From: Puffinus mauretanicus
Taxonomy: Eukaryota > Chordata > Aves > Procellariiformes > Procellariidae
Direction: 5' to 3'
Assembly: GCA_023333565.1 (NCBI GenBank)
Contig: JAJKFH010002994.1
Span: forward strand, 496,001 to 560,000
Length of the DNA stretch: 64,000 bases
In this document: in pieces, positions 46,141 to 59,640 of the stretch
How the letters are laid out: each line of letters begins with the position of its first letter
Numbering within the stretch: position 1 is the first letter of the stretch
Notes under the pieces: generated by a model
The model's database searches: none
Told to the model about the DNA's origin: nothing
Seen by the model: only the letters and a program-made list of their open reading frames with translations
Translations under genes and position numbers: made by a program

Positions 46141-46240
46141 TGAGAACCGGCATGTGCCCGGCGTGTCTCACCGCTGCCAGCTATCTGCCTGGCTCCGCTC
46201 CGCGCGAACCCGGCGCCACAGCATCACTGACGATGAGGCG
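46141..46240. promoter_or_regulatory. CpG-dense patch
   Basis: I count 12 CpG in 100 bp (including CGCGCG at 46201), against an AT-rich, CpG-poor background. No open frame or splice context accompanies it. A short unmethylated enhancer is one possibility. Confidence 0.3.
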
Positions 46241-49200
46241 GTGACAAAAATCAATCCAACAGGCAGCAAGACAAATAAGTCATCTGTATCACAGCTAAAA
46301 TATGTTTTTGATCAATAATAGAAAATTAACTCGTACTCCTTTGCCAAGAAAATAGATTATTTAATCAGAGTACGGACAGATAGAGATGTTACATAATCAA
46401 AAATAGCTTGCTCTGCTATATTTAGTGGCCACTGTCTTTCAGTGAAGAGGGCAAAAGTACACCCATTATCAGTTACAAGCCCTGTACTGAAATGGTTTTC
46501 TGATGAGTTAAGCTGGTCCGACATACTTAACATCAAGATATTGTATATTTAAAACTACAACAATAACTATGACAGTATGAAGGCAATGAATAGCGAAAAG
46601 ATAAGGAAGTCACTGCTGTCCTACGAACAATTATCCAACGTGGTTAAAAGGATCAAGTCCCAGCTAAAACTTAGACACCAGGGCATCTACAACAGTGATT
46701 TCTAACCTTTCTAACTTTCAGACTACCTGGAGTTTTCCATCACAGGATGAAACATTAGTATAGCACATTTACAGTTTATGACTGGTTGCCTTTCATAGTT
46801 ATTTCTGTGATCTCTTAGCAATAACCAGTGGAATTGCAGGAATTTGCAGAACACACAGAAAATCACTGATCTGGACATCAACACAGAGCTCACTTAATAC
46901 TACTGCAGCCTGACTGGGCACACTGTGCGTAGCTAAGAGCCTTCCACCATTTCCGAGATCCACAGTATCTTAATCAGAAGCTCAAAGAAATGTCTCTCAT
47001 GGATAGTCCCCCAGATGTGAACAACACTATCATCAATGCAATCATCTTTCCTTCCCTCCAGCTTCCCATCAAACAATAAACACTAGAAAAAAAGTGCAAT
47101 TAATGCTGAAGTCAAGCACCTCTAGCTTTATGGTTTCAGATATGGAAAAATTCAAATAAGGCATCAGAAAAACCAACAGTTAAACTAAGGGCTGGTTTAT
47201 AGGCCTTCCACTCTAAACAAAAGTGAAAGAAACCCCCCTGTTCTTAACTGGAACATGCATAAAAAGAACGTTTAGTAGAATAGCCCGTGATTAACATTGG
47301 TAACTACCATTTCTTATATTGTTTTAGGTATCAAAAACAACAAGCATCTATATCAACTGGTATTTGCATCACGTTTACGGAGCTGATTCACTCAGCGTGG
47401 GTGTCCAGCCACAGCAGCTCTCCGAGACACTGAACACAAAGAAGTCATGGAAGATGGTGATTCTGCAGGGCCATGCCTTTAAGGTATATTTTTCCCTGGG
47501 ATGTCCATTTTAGACATTCAAGAGAAACAAAAACTTCATGCAGACAAAAAAATTCTTAGTGATCACAGTATTTTAGAAAGATAAGAAAACAAACAGTATA
47601 AACAGAAATGAAACACGGCTGCTTCAGTCTAACAGATACCTTAAAGATCCCTCAAATGTTTAGGAAAGCTAGAGAGGGAAGAAAGCACTATCCCCATTAA
47701 AAATAATAATAATAAAAGATAATTATAGCTGGCTCCAAATGTTAACAATTTAATAGTTACAGGATCTAAGTACTGTAAATGACTAATGCGTGCAGCAAAT
47801 GTATTCGCAACAGCGTACAAAACAAAGCCCTTAAAAGTAGACAGCTCTCGAAAAAAAAGGATAAACTGTTTTATAACATAAGCTCTGAAGCACATGACAT
47901 TGAGAAAGTCTCTGTATTATCTTCCTTTTGTGACTGGCAACAAGAACATCTCCTTGATTTGCCAAGATGACGAAAGACCAATAATGCACAATTTGGGAGC
48001 TCCAGATACCTTCATGAATAGAGCAACAATGTTGTATCTTTACAATTCTTAGAAGAATGAGACATGATGGGTGAATTTTTTCTATATGCACAAAAAGTCA
48101 CAACATATTTTAAGACAGCCATACGTAAAGCCAAGGAAAGACTGCTGATAAATTTAAGTGACTTCAAACTGGAAAAACTAACAAAACTCTGCTAATTATT
48201 TACTATTTGCCACTTTGTGTGCATATTTTTTACCAGCACTATCCACAAATACAACTCTAATCCCCACCCCCTCGCTGTGACTACAGTTCTGCTTTTAATA
48301 AACAATCAGCATTTCTCCCAAATAATTAATGAAATAGAAGCATGGAAATCAATCCACTCACCCAAAAGCATGTCTTGTAAACAAATACTAATTTTCTGTT
48401 TATTTTATTCAACTAAAAGAAGCTTATGTACGCATAACTGAGTAGCCACCAGTTACAGGTTTAAGCTGCTTGTTAAAAATGGGCATTTCTGCCTCAATCT
48501 GTGCATGTTACGGCGAAGACTGGAGTGTGACAGGGTGGGCCCCACCGGCAGGACAGCTCGGCGTCCAGCCCGAGTCTGGAGTGAGCAAGAACACGGAAAC
48601 ATTTCCTTCTCCAAACATGCCCACATGGAGACCATCACTTATCTTCCTAAACAAACAGCAGCGCAGGTCACTCCTTCCTGCCTCCGGTTAGGCACTTCCC
48701 ACTGCTATGGGCTAATGAACAATGTCCTTAAGGCTCAGTGGCAGGGGCTCTGGACACCTATTTGTCAAACAGGGAATGAACAGAGAAGTCACAGATAGCA
48801 GTAGCCTTCTGGCCCTCATTTCCTTCGTGGATGATCTGCTATTGAGCTAAAAAGAGCAGCTCTGCTAGCTAAAACTTACAGTATATTTCCTATTATCAAA
48901 GCCAGAATTTTCTTGAGTAATGCTTTCATTCAATTTGCTCACGATGTTCTCTGTTGATGAATATATCTGATTTCATGTAAATGTGATTAAATAAATCAGA
49001 CAATGCTAGGCTGTATCAGTCTCAAGAGGTTCTAGTTCAAGATGCGAAATACTTGCCCCAATAAGCACAACGTGAACTAAGCCTTGTGCATTCTGGATTT
49101 TTATTACCTTCTTAACCTCAAAAAACCTCTGGTTGCCTCCTTATTTTTGTAACATGGGTGTAACATCAGAATTACAGATTTCGCATAAACTGCCACACTG

Positions 49201-52200
49201 ATTCAAAGGCTTTCATAGTATTTGAGGACTGAAGAGGAAGGGATGAAAAATGAAAAGAGGAAATAAAGAAGTCGGAAAAATTCCTGCAAAGTATTTTGAC
49301 TTATTTGGAGCTCGTGGCTCTTGGCACACAGAGGGATCAGGTAACAGGGAAACGAGTGCTGTGGCTGACATTTTCAGATAACAGAAATCAAAAGGAACAA
49401 CTCTGAAATCCAGGCCATTTATAATCAGTTGTCTACACATGATGTTACAGGTCTAATCTTGAGTAGCCTAAGTGTTAAATCTTCATCTGCTGTGCAGAAG
49501 TTCATGTTACACCATTCGCTTTGAGAAAGAAAGGAACATCAGCCAAAGAATACCACGCCACATACTCCTTGTAAAATAAAACAACTTTTTAAAAAGATAT
49601 CAGTTGAAAAGCAGCATGATCAAGAAAGCAACTGTGTCTGCAAGTAGCAGTGCCACCTTCCTCTGTTGTTCCCCACCAAACTCTCATTCTGGAACTAGTA
49701 AAATGACTCCGAAAGATGACAAGGTTATCAGCTCCAGCACAACCATCCAACAAAAACTGGTTTCAAGCTTCCATGTACTAGGGCATGATATACAAAGGAC
49801 AAGACTTTTTCCTGCCAGTCACTGACTCTCTATGAAATTAATTTCAGATAGACCACAAAAAAACCCACTCCTCCTACCACAGATTATCAGTCGCTTCGTC
49901 TTCACGTTAGGTGCACCTTCTGAGAGGAGGCATGAATTTTACCCCTTTATCAGTAAGCTCCCAGTCCTCTCCTCACAGACCACTCTGGTAAAGGGGTGAA
50001 GGATCTCCCAGCCTATGCATTTCTGTGATGAAACACATCTGGAACTGCAGATCACGTATGGAGCTCTTCCTGCCCAAGGCAAGGCTGAGTTTGCACTTAA
50101 CTAATAGATTAAGGTTCATCCATACCCCAAAAGGGGCTTTGTCGCCAATAAATTTTGCATATGAAATGGCAGACAATGCACCAGCTGAATGCTGAAACAG
50201 AGAAGCTGTTGGTATTTTCAGCAAGTTAGGGACAACACTAAACTCAGCTTTACGCAGAACGTTATTTTCTCTGATATCATACACAGAAGCTGCTATTTAA
50301 TTAAAACTAAGCTGCTTAAGCCATTAAACTGGCAAATGGCTATAGCAAATGACTTGTCAGTTGTTAGCATTCAAATAGCAGAAGTTGTTTGTTGTCACAC
50401 TCAGATGGCAAGTTGCAATGCTAATACACATTTCCCTATTGGCTCCACAAATCTAAACCAACCCAGGACTGTGAAGTTATTAAAAGTGCTACTGTATATT
50501 ACTGAGGAATACTTTCTTACCATGACCTTCAAAGACACCAATATCATGCACTCTGCTGCAATTTAATTATTTCAACTTCTGCCCTAAAAATATAAGCCAT
50601 TCCAGTCGTTTACTTGCATTTTTAAAAGTAGAACTTATAGTAATACTGGCTTTGACCCCAAGCTTAACAAGTCCAGATACAGCCTCCTGATTCAGATCCT
50701 GCATACCTCAACATCAAAATCTGTAATTAAAATGCATAACTTACTACAGTAGCTACTTTCCTCTCATCACATGCAATTAAAAAAAAAAAAAACAACAACA
50801 ACTATGTTTTATCTTGGGTCAGTGACAGGAAAAGATCATTCCGGCCACAGAGGCAAACTTCAAAGCCATAGAAAGTGAGCATCACCGAAAGCGCCTAAGC
50901 TGAGACACTCTAGAAGACCACCTGTTTGCTTATCACTAGGATTTGGGTTGAGACAGGGAGCATCGGGCAGAGGCGTCTCTGGAATTCTGGTTGGGAGATT
51001 CTGCCTCTTGCTCCTCTGCAGTCTTCGTTCCCTTCCCCTCAATGGGAAGGACAGTGGCGAGGAACTTGAAACAGTTAAACTCACTGAATTTGTTGATCTT
51101 TTTACTTCCTATGAGTCATGCTCCTCAACTCTACCACTATGCATATAATAATCTGCTACAACTCATTAAATAAATATTTCCACTTTGGCTCAGTAAAAGC
51201 AGAAGACTCCCACATTAAAGCACCACACAGGTAAAACAATGGAAAATGCTATAATGATTAAAGTTGCCCATTCCAGCGAGTTATAATGCCCATGCTATGG
51301 GGCAGTCAGTGGTAACACAGCATTATTATTATGACAGATGCCATATGCATCTTTTTTCCTTTGGTGTGGTCTCCAGGAAAGAAGAATATTTCCATTCATC
51401 ACAGAATGATCTAATGGATGGCACTGTTCAAATGAATGGTCAGCAAATGCACTTTATGCGCTTCTATTTATGTACACTTATTTTTACAGGCTACAATGCA
51501 AGCATCAGAACAGCACTTCCACTTTTCTATCCAAGGACTGAAAGACTATCCACATTAATAAAGTCTTGCCTTACCCCATGTGCCCTTTTTGCATATGGCA
51601 AAACTGAGTCATCAGCCTTCTTTTAGGTAGCGTGCTTGACACAACAAAAATAAGATGTAGAGCTAATTACTAGTACAGTACATGAAAACAGGAGTGTCCT
51701 TTCCATAAGACAAAGTCTTAAACTAAATTTTCTATCAAAATACAGTGCTTTTTTATAGAAATAAAGTTAATAGATGCCTAGAACTACTGAATGAAACGAC
51801 GGGATCTCTCTGCATTTAGTAACAAGCCTTGAAAACCTTAATCTCATGAGTCAGTAATAACAGTGGAGGAAGTAAAGACAATCTTGGGTCTATAATCAAT
51901 AAGACAAGCTGCTTAAAAGACCTCATTTGAAACAAATGTGTAAATGTCTCACCAAAGCAGAGATGCTGATTTATGATTAAAAAGTGTAAAGGTACTTCTC
52001 TGGTATCAGTTAAGAACAACTTGCAAGTCTCATTTGCAAGGGCTTAAGGCAAATGGTTTAACATCACCAGAGTACAAACTCCTCACCAAGTCTCTCTCCC
52101 AACTGCCATTAACACTTCTGCATGTTCCATGTCCCGTCTAATTCTCCCTGGCTTACACCAGTCCTATCACAATTTAAATACCTCAGACTCCTTCTCCATT

Positions 52201-53420
52201 ATCAAAGTTAAACCCACAAATGCTGCATTTTTCTCTTGACAAAATCCTGCCAAGATCCCTGACAAGGCCAGTCCTGGCTGTGACACGCTCTACTACCAAA
52301 AAGAACCAGCTATGAAAACCCCAAAGACTACACAGTCAGACTTCAAAGGATTTCGAGAGCAATATTCCTCCAGATAATACATTAGGATTGGTACTGTTTA
52401 ATAAGTACAGGGATGATTTAGAAAAGCCAATGAACAGTGGCACTTACTGCCGTAAAGCAGAATTATTATTATCAAGACTGCAGAAGAGTAAGAAGTCCAG
52501 ACATTAAAACAAGCCAGGTGAATAGGCAGCTTTACGACAGATGAAATTCAACACTGACAAACATGTGCTAATGCCCTGAAGAGCAGTAATTTGGACTACT
52601 TATCTGCACTGCTGGGCTCTACACTCCTCGCTAGGTAAACAAGATGATGGACTAATAAGAACATCTACACCTAGTTAAGATCATATTCCAAACAGAGCAA
52701 AATCCCCTCAGATAAACTATCATGATTCATGGCATAAACAACTAAATGATACGATCTGGAAGAAGATTCCTATGACAAATTCATCTACAACGATGCATTA
52801 CAGAGTTAATTTAATTTTTCCCCTTTTTGGACATCTAGCATACCAGCATGGGTCATTATCAGAGATCAGACAGTGGACAAGACAGTGTCGTTTTATCCAA
52901 TACAGAATGACTGCATCATTGTTGAGCCCAGGAAAAGTAAATAGTCTTAAAAATTCCCATTATTAGCAAATGACGGAATATGTATCACAGATAATTTTGG
53001 GAGTCAAATTCCAAGTTATTCTGATACTTTTCCAATGCTGGAGTATCTGGAATCTTTCCCCCTCATGTCTGTATTAATCTACAGGGAAATTAATTGCTAC
53101 ACATTTGGTAATGTAGGGGTTAATTCTGACTGCTGTCGAATGCCCCAAGTCTGTGCTCTGTTCATCAGAGCATTAAATCTGAAAGCTCAAGAGAGTAGTG
53201 CAGCCGTGCTGCAAGGGCTATGTTATAAAGTTCTGCATTAAAAATTCATATCGTAGGCTTGCCACAGTACTCTGCTCTGGCTGAAAGGAGAGCTGGCGGG
53301 GAAATATTAGACACCCCACTGTCTTTCTGGCAATTGGAGACATTCCTCAACAAACAGCACCTCAGGAAGGGAATGAAAGGGCAAACAAACCGTGAAACAA
53401 ATCAATGAGTTCAATTATCT

Positions 53421-53432
53421 CTCTCTCTCTCA
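53421..53432. repeat. (CT)n short dinucleotide run
   Basis: Six CT units in the long upstream intron. On the transcribed strand this is a GA run. Confidence 0.8.
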
Positions 53433-54799
53433 GAAAGGAAACTTTTCATTTTTAAGGCTGTTTCATGAAATCTTTTAATGATGGCCCTGAACAAGGATGC
53501 TGGGCACTCTGGCTGCAAAACCAGCTGCTTGGCAGTGCTTTTTATTTGTTTTACACGAGACAGAGATTCCCAAACAAAAAAGGTGAAACAGAGCAGGGTA
53601 CAGGAATCTCTCTGCAGAACAACTCTACTTACCCTTTACATTACCGTGACCACGTGGGATAACAGGCTGTAGAAATTGTTCCCACTTTCCCTGAAGTGTC
53701 TCCAGCAAAGAGTGAATTTAGATTTATTAAGATGGTTAGTTACTCCATGGTTAAGTTATGTGCTCCTCACTACTGGTTAAGGCTGTGTGTATGTCACAGC
53801 AATTTATGGCAACTCAACTGGTAGATGACACTGTTCACAATGATGGAAATGGGTGTTATATTTTTATGAAAGCCATATGTGCCCTTCAGGTTATCTGTCT
53901 GATGTAAACACTGTATTCAGGCAGGTTAATAATCCACATAGCATAAATGGGGAAATACACGGGAAATGAAACATCAGTAAATACAATTTCTTGAGGAAAC
54001 CATGCAAAGAAAGTTACTTGTTTCACAATCATCCCCTGCAACTCTGACTAGCACCAACCATAATAGAAAGATTCACTTTTCCCAGTGCTGAATTTTGAAT
54101 CGAAGGAAAAGGAAGAAATGTAAGCCATTGGACAAAAGTTGCCGTGGCACTCCCTCTATATTTTTTTTCCATATATATATACACATATGAGAATATATAT
54201 GCTTGTTAATGTAGTTGGAAATCAGACTGACTTCAACCCAGCAATCCAGGTTACGAGTGGTTCAACCACATGAGTTTATCCAGAAGGAGATGTAGGAGGG
54301 CAGGGTTTACCATCTAGCAGGTGCAGTCCACAAGGAACTGAAAAGATTTATGCCTGGTAGCCAGCACAAAACAAATCAACTCCAGACTAACCTAAAACCC
54401 CTCACAAATAAATAAAAAACTGAATTGGGGAGAGGAAAAAAATACACTATTCAATTGGAAGTTCATTACTTTGAGGGAAGGAATAAAGACAGGTTATATA
54501 GCTGGTGATCACAATAACCAGAGATCATCTATTACAAGCTACTGAAAAACTGCTACAAAAGATTAGTATCCCTAAGGCAGAGCTTCAGTCAAATTTATTT
54601 TTTGTTCAAAATTTGTTACGAATAGGCATTTAAAACTTGCAAACAAGATTCAATCAGCTATGGTTTATTCTGGGCATCAAGAAGCTGTATCTAAGCAAAA
54701 TAAGGAAAGAAGTAGTCCTTTCTTCTCTCCAGTGATTTGATTTCTTAGTTTTGATTCTTGCTGTAATACTGATTGCCCTCCCTGTCCCTGACCCACCTC

Positions 54800-54860
54800 C
54801 CCGTGACTCAGTTTCTCAACATGTTAAAAAAATGGGAGGAAAGGCTGTCACAGGCACAAA
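54800..54860 (-). repeat. Ancient SINE tail (MIR-like), reverse orientation
   Basis: GTGACTCAGTTTCTCAACAT followed by an A run and ATGGGAGG resembles the reverse complement of the conserved core with 'CCATTTTACAGATGAGGAAA' character. The copy is short and diverged. Confidence 0.45.
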
Positions 54861-57787
54861 ATAGCCTTTGCCCCTGCAGAAACACACTAGATAAATGTTA
54901 AGCGTTAATAATATCAGGCTTACAGGATTGTAAATGCATTTGTTTATTTAATGCTTTACAGGAATGCTAATGAAGTTATTAACAGGCCTGCGTGTTGTCT
55001 ATTGTGTTTCTTGGTTTTAGTGTCTGCACCACACTGCCTTATCCCTTCTGCTCCGCGAGCTGGCCAACATCCTTCTCTTCCAAATCCCTGAATTAGTGCT
55101 CAATCCTGCTTCCTAGCTCCTTATGTTTGGGATTCTTGGTTTCTTATTCAAAGACAGTACTTTTAAAAAATGCATTCATTAGAACATATTTTTTAAAAAA
55201 TTGTCATCAAGATAATGAGATTCAATTTCATCATGCCAGGTATTTTCTGTGGCATACAAAACTGCAATCCCACATGGCGTTATTGTCTTTTAATTGAGAT
55301 CAGAGAATACGTAAATGAGACAATATTTCTTAGGTCCCATTAAGTGATGCCTCCAGGATGATTAGAAGAGGCTGAACCAGACAGGACACGCTCCTCTGAT
55401 ATCCACATGCAGCACAGCCAACCCGCACGATGACCTGCTCCAAGCTGCAACTGCTTCTCAGAGAAGTCTTTGATTTACTAGAAATGCCACTGTTTCTGGG
55501 CCACTTCATGAGATAGTCCCTATAAACATCCCACATCATATCACTGCCAAAACTGCTAAAAGCCTGCAGACCAAAACCCCTCTTTCTCCTGAGATCAGGG
55601 CACGGGGCAGATGTAGAGGTGCAAGTGCTGGGGGTGACTCCTGCACCTAATGCCAACACAGACGCTTCCCTCCCAGCTCTGCTTCTGCTATAGGCATCGA
55701 GGATAAGGGTTAAAATGGAAGTCAAAGATTTATGTGGGTGTGGGCAGGAGAAATAATTGCCAGAAGTTTTAAAGCCCTCGCGAAGGCAGCAGGGATGACC
55801 TGTATAGCGATGCAGCCATAGGATTTCATTCTGCAGCCTTTACCCTGAGTAACATGAACACCCAAAGTTCCCGACATCAACAGTACTAATATAGATAATA
55901 CAAAACAGAAATACTTTTTATTTTTAAAGCAACTGTGGAGAGGATAATGTCCCTGTTTTTGTAGTAAGATGGCTTATAGCTCTGGCGTCATAGTAATATT
56001 TTAAGGCAGGGATGGGATCAGACACGTTTAGATATACATTCAATGAGATGCTGACAAATCTGTCTAATGAGGAAACAGCATAGGGATACTTCCATGAAGG
56101 TTGTGCCAGGTATAGCCACTGACAGTGATGGTACACATCTTCCTGTTCTTGGAAGAGGCAAACAAAAAATAAAGTAAAAGCACTGAATGAATGTGAAAGC
56201 CGTCTGTATGAAACAATGGGAGAGCAGGTCCACCAGCTCTCCCGGCAAACGCGTGGCTTTCCAAAGGGAAAGAACATAAAGGCAGAAGAAAAAGACTGTT
56301 TTTCAGGGTACAGAGTTTTGGTGCTCGGGACCTTACAAAGTTTCCTGAACTTGCATTCTCATTCAGGACAGCCATCTCTTTCCATTAAATGAGGGAGCAC
56401 AACACACCCTATGCGACTCATTTTTTTGCCTGCACTGTCGTTGCGTGGGAGTGGGGAAAAACAGCTGGAATCCATCTACAGAGCACAAGGAGAGTTTCAA
56501 GGAAAAGCCAGTAAAGAAAGCTTACACATTACATGCGTGCCTAGGTAGAGACGACTACTGCAGTAACTGCCCGTTTAACTAAGAGCCTGATGGAGAGCTT
56601 TGCTTTGCGATTGGGAAGAGGTAACCCTGCATACTATACAGGGCAGGTCCCGATTGAAAACAGATGAACCATTTGTTTCTGATGACTCAAGGATTTATCC
56701 TGATTGCCTTCCCCATGATCCCAGCCCAGCAGTAGCTGTGCTGGCAGAGCCACGGCAGAACCACGTGCCCTCCTTGCTTCCACAGACAAGACCTCACAAG
56801 GAAGTGGTACTGTACCAAAATAACTCCGTTGCTTTGCTACTTTGCATTCAAAAAAAAAAGACTATTATAATCTGTAGACATACATGAAAGGGCTGCATGA
56901 AAACCAAGCTCAGCTGACTGGGACAGAGACCCAAGGACCTTATCCATGCTCGGGGACAGATGTGCCTTTGCAAGAAGGGTGCTTCTTCCCTGCAACTTGC
57001 TCCTCTTCCTCCTCACAAAGCCCTCCTAGGCACCTTTCAGAGGTCAGCTGTTACAGATAAAATGAGCTACCGTGGCAAGATGGCTTAAAAAATTGGATTG
57101 CCCTTTTGTCGGACTCGCAGGGAAAGCCAGTTCCTGCTGGCAGGCTGGGACTGCAGGAACATGCTCGTGGTTCCCCTGCTCAGCGGACTAAGGCAGCTTG
57201 CAACAGCCTGGAGAGGTTTGGCTCCAGCAGGAGCAAGTGAGAACAGACAGGACAGGGACACTTCTGCCCCTTGTGATTTCATGCAGACCCACGCACCAAG
57301 GATGCTGCAGCCTCTTCCATGCGGCTTCGTGCCCAGGAAGGAGCCACAGTTGCAGCCGTGGTCAGGATGATCAACAGCCTGGCTGGCATAGTAAGACCCT
57401 TTGATACAGTACTTCGCATTTATTTAAAGATTTCCATCTAAGGGTCTCATGTCAACCCAAGGTTATAGATAACAGGGTGATGACTAGAATATGCTGGAAT
57501 ACCCTAAGGCTATTTTTTTCTACTTTGGGCTGTTAAATAACACCAGCTTCTACGCTATACTAGAAAAAGGAACTGAACAGTCTCACTCAAGGTTAAAAAA
57601 CAAACAAAAAAACCCCTGAAAGGACCTAGGGCACTTCTGTGCTGTCAAGAAGTTACATTAACTAATTGCAAGCATTACAATTCTAACAAAAGAGACAATA
57701 CAGCCCAGCTACAGCATTAACTTCTACAAACTCCAAATGCTCCATTTATATCGAGTTCTCAGAAATGCACCCTTTAAAATAAAAGTT

Positions 57788-57817
57788 AAAAAAAAACAAA
57801 AACAAAAAACAAAAAAC
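57788..57817. repeat. A-rich (AAAAAC)n run
   Basis: Short A-rich low-complexity stretch made of A runs separated by single C, in the long upstream intron. Confidence 0.8.
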
Positions 57818-57904
57818 TTTTTGCCAGTTTGTGGTTTATGATTCTCATGTCTGTGTATTTCTAGACTCCAGCCAAGACCAGACTTGTTGGCTTTGAGCAT
57901 TATA

Positions 57905-57935
57905 CTTACTCCTCATGCCTCAGTTTCCCTACCCA
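57905..57935 (-). repeat. Ancient SINE fragment (MIR-like), reverse orientation
   Basis: CTCATGCCTCAGTTTCCCTA is the reverse of the highly conserved GGGAAACTGAGGC core of MIR/L2-type elements. Only this core is clear. Confidence 0.45.
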
Positions 57936-59248
57936 AACGTAAAGGCAGCATTTCAAAGCAAGCACTCAGTATTACACAAAGGCAAGTATTTTACGGTAAC
58001 ACTGTAATACACTCCCCACAGCATACTATCTTGCAACTTTTCTGGTTTGACTATAGGCTGAACCAGAAATTTTACAAAAAAGGCTGCTTTGCACATGGGC
58101 TTTCAAGCCCTATTTCACACAAGAGCTTTAGATCAAAATAAGAAGCAGATCTCCAAAGTATTTTCATTCATCTTCATTTCTAGGTTTTTAAGCAAAATAT
58201 TAATGTTACGTAGTGACTCTCAGCCTGTTCAGTTTTGCATAAGGCACAGTTAAAACCTCTAACAAATATCTCAAATTGTAAAATGCATACAGAGCCTTCT
58301 GTAAGATTTAAGACATTCAATTTTTCTTCCCTTTTTTTTCTTAAAAAAAAATTAGTTCTCAGTAACATCTTCCCTAGTTTCTCATCCCCCCATTAGCACT
58401 ACTCCTGGGGTTTCACTGATGGCACTACGACTAGGAAATTTAAGAAGAGAAAAAGCTGTAGAGACATGGCCTATGAAGTTCTCCACCTCCTGTTTTTAGG
58501 GAAATTACTTTAAATACAGCAATAATTCCAGAGACGAGCATTAGAAGTTAATGACTCATCAAAAGAACAGGAAATAGGAAACTTTAAGACCTTAAAGGCA
58601 CAGCAAGTAGAAGCTATTTCATGTCATGTACAACACAACCACCCTAAATACAGTATTTCATGCTCAATGGGGGGAAGCAGCATTTGAGACCATCTATCAC
58701 AGTAATTACGTGATGCTGGAGGGAGCACGACTTTATTTTTTATTCAGTTTGACCCTGAGCACCATCAAAATGGAAGACTACAAACATTTGAGAAGTGATA
58801 TATTGGTACCAGCCAGCACTTAAACAAGAAAGATTTGTTAAAAAAAAAATTAAAGTAAATAATTTATAGGCCAAATTCAATTCTCACTATGTATTGGGAA
58901 TTACACCCCTGAAGTTCAAGTTAACTGAGATTTGCCCCAATGTAACAGAAGATTTCACATGAATACTTGAACTCCAATTCCATCACATAACTTTAGGCAG
59001 AAATAATTCTTCGTGAATTCTCTAAAACTACTGGTCCTCTGTCCTCAAGCCTCAAGCCCAGTGTCCTACACTCTTTCCATGCAGAAAGCCACACCTTTAC
59101 AATTTTATTCTAGACTGATGCCTGAAGAACAGGTCTGTTTGATAATGAGTAAGTAAGAGGAGCACCCTTCACCCAAACAGCCAAAAAACAAAGGCATCCC
59201 CTTCTGTTACTGTGTTTTTGGTGTATAACCCATGAAATCTCCTCTTTT

Positions 59249-59290
59249 CGCCGCAACCGGAGACTCGAGCGCCTTGCGCCTGCGTGCAGG
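59249..59290. promoter_or_regulatory. Small CpG cluster
   Basis: Seven CpG in about 36 bp (59249-59284), immediately 5' of GTGCAGGTAACAGG on the plus strand. Function is unknown. Confidence 0.2.
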
Positions 59291-59510
59291 TAACAGGAGG
59301 AGCTGTTTACCTCCCCGGCAGCCCTCCTGCCTGCCTGACACCATCGCCTGCCTCTGCCCCAGCACTCCCCATCTGTCACCCACCTCTGACTTTGTGCAGA
59401 TTACTTGAGGATTTATTTTCAAGCAGGATACAGAGATGAAAATAGGCATTACTTTGTCCTCCCACTCCTGAGCTTCTACCTATAACTTCTTTTACGCTGT
59501 CATGTTATCG

Positions 59511-59640
59511 TGCTGTAAGCTCTTTAGGGCAGAGGCGGCCTTTGTAAGAGATACGTGCACAGTGCCCACCCCAGTACCCCCAGCCTTGCTGACCGAGGTC
59601 TATGACCACTGCAAGAAAAGAAGTATTAAATACTGATACT
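59511..59640 (+). repeat. Ancient sauropsid interspersed repeat tail
   Basis: TGTAAGCTCTTTAGGGCAGA, then GTGCACAGTGCCCACCCCAG, then a GACCGAGGTCTATGACCACT stretch keep the order of a common tail found across turtles, crocodilians and birds (consensus like TGTAAGCTCTTTGGGGCAGG and TACAGCGCCTAGCACAATGG). It supports a sauropsid source. The precise family name is uncertain to me. Confidence 0.55.

Noticed and set aside
50189..50566. A 125-codon plus-strand open frame, and a similar one at 51264-51626
   Set aside because: Composition is that of translated intron (many Ile, Leu, Lys, Phe, Cys), with no recognisable motif.
55330..55725. A 131-codon minus-strand open frame
   Set aside because: No domain or family recognised and no promoter, exon or poly(A) context seen beyond background.
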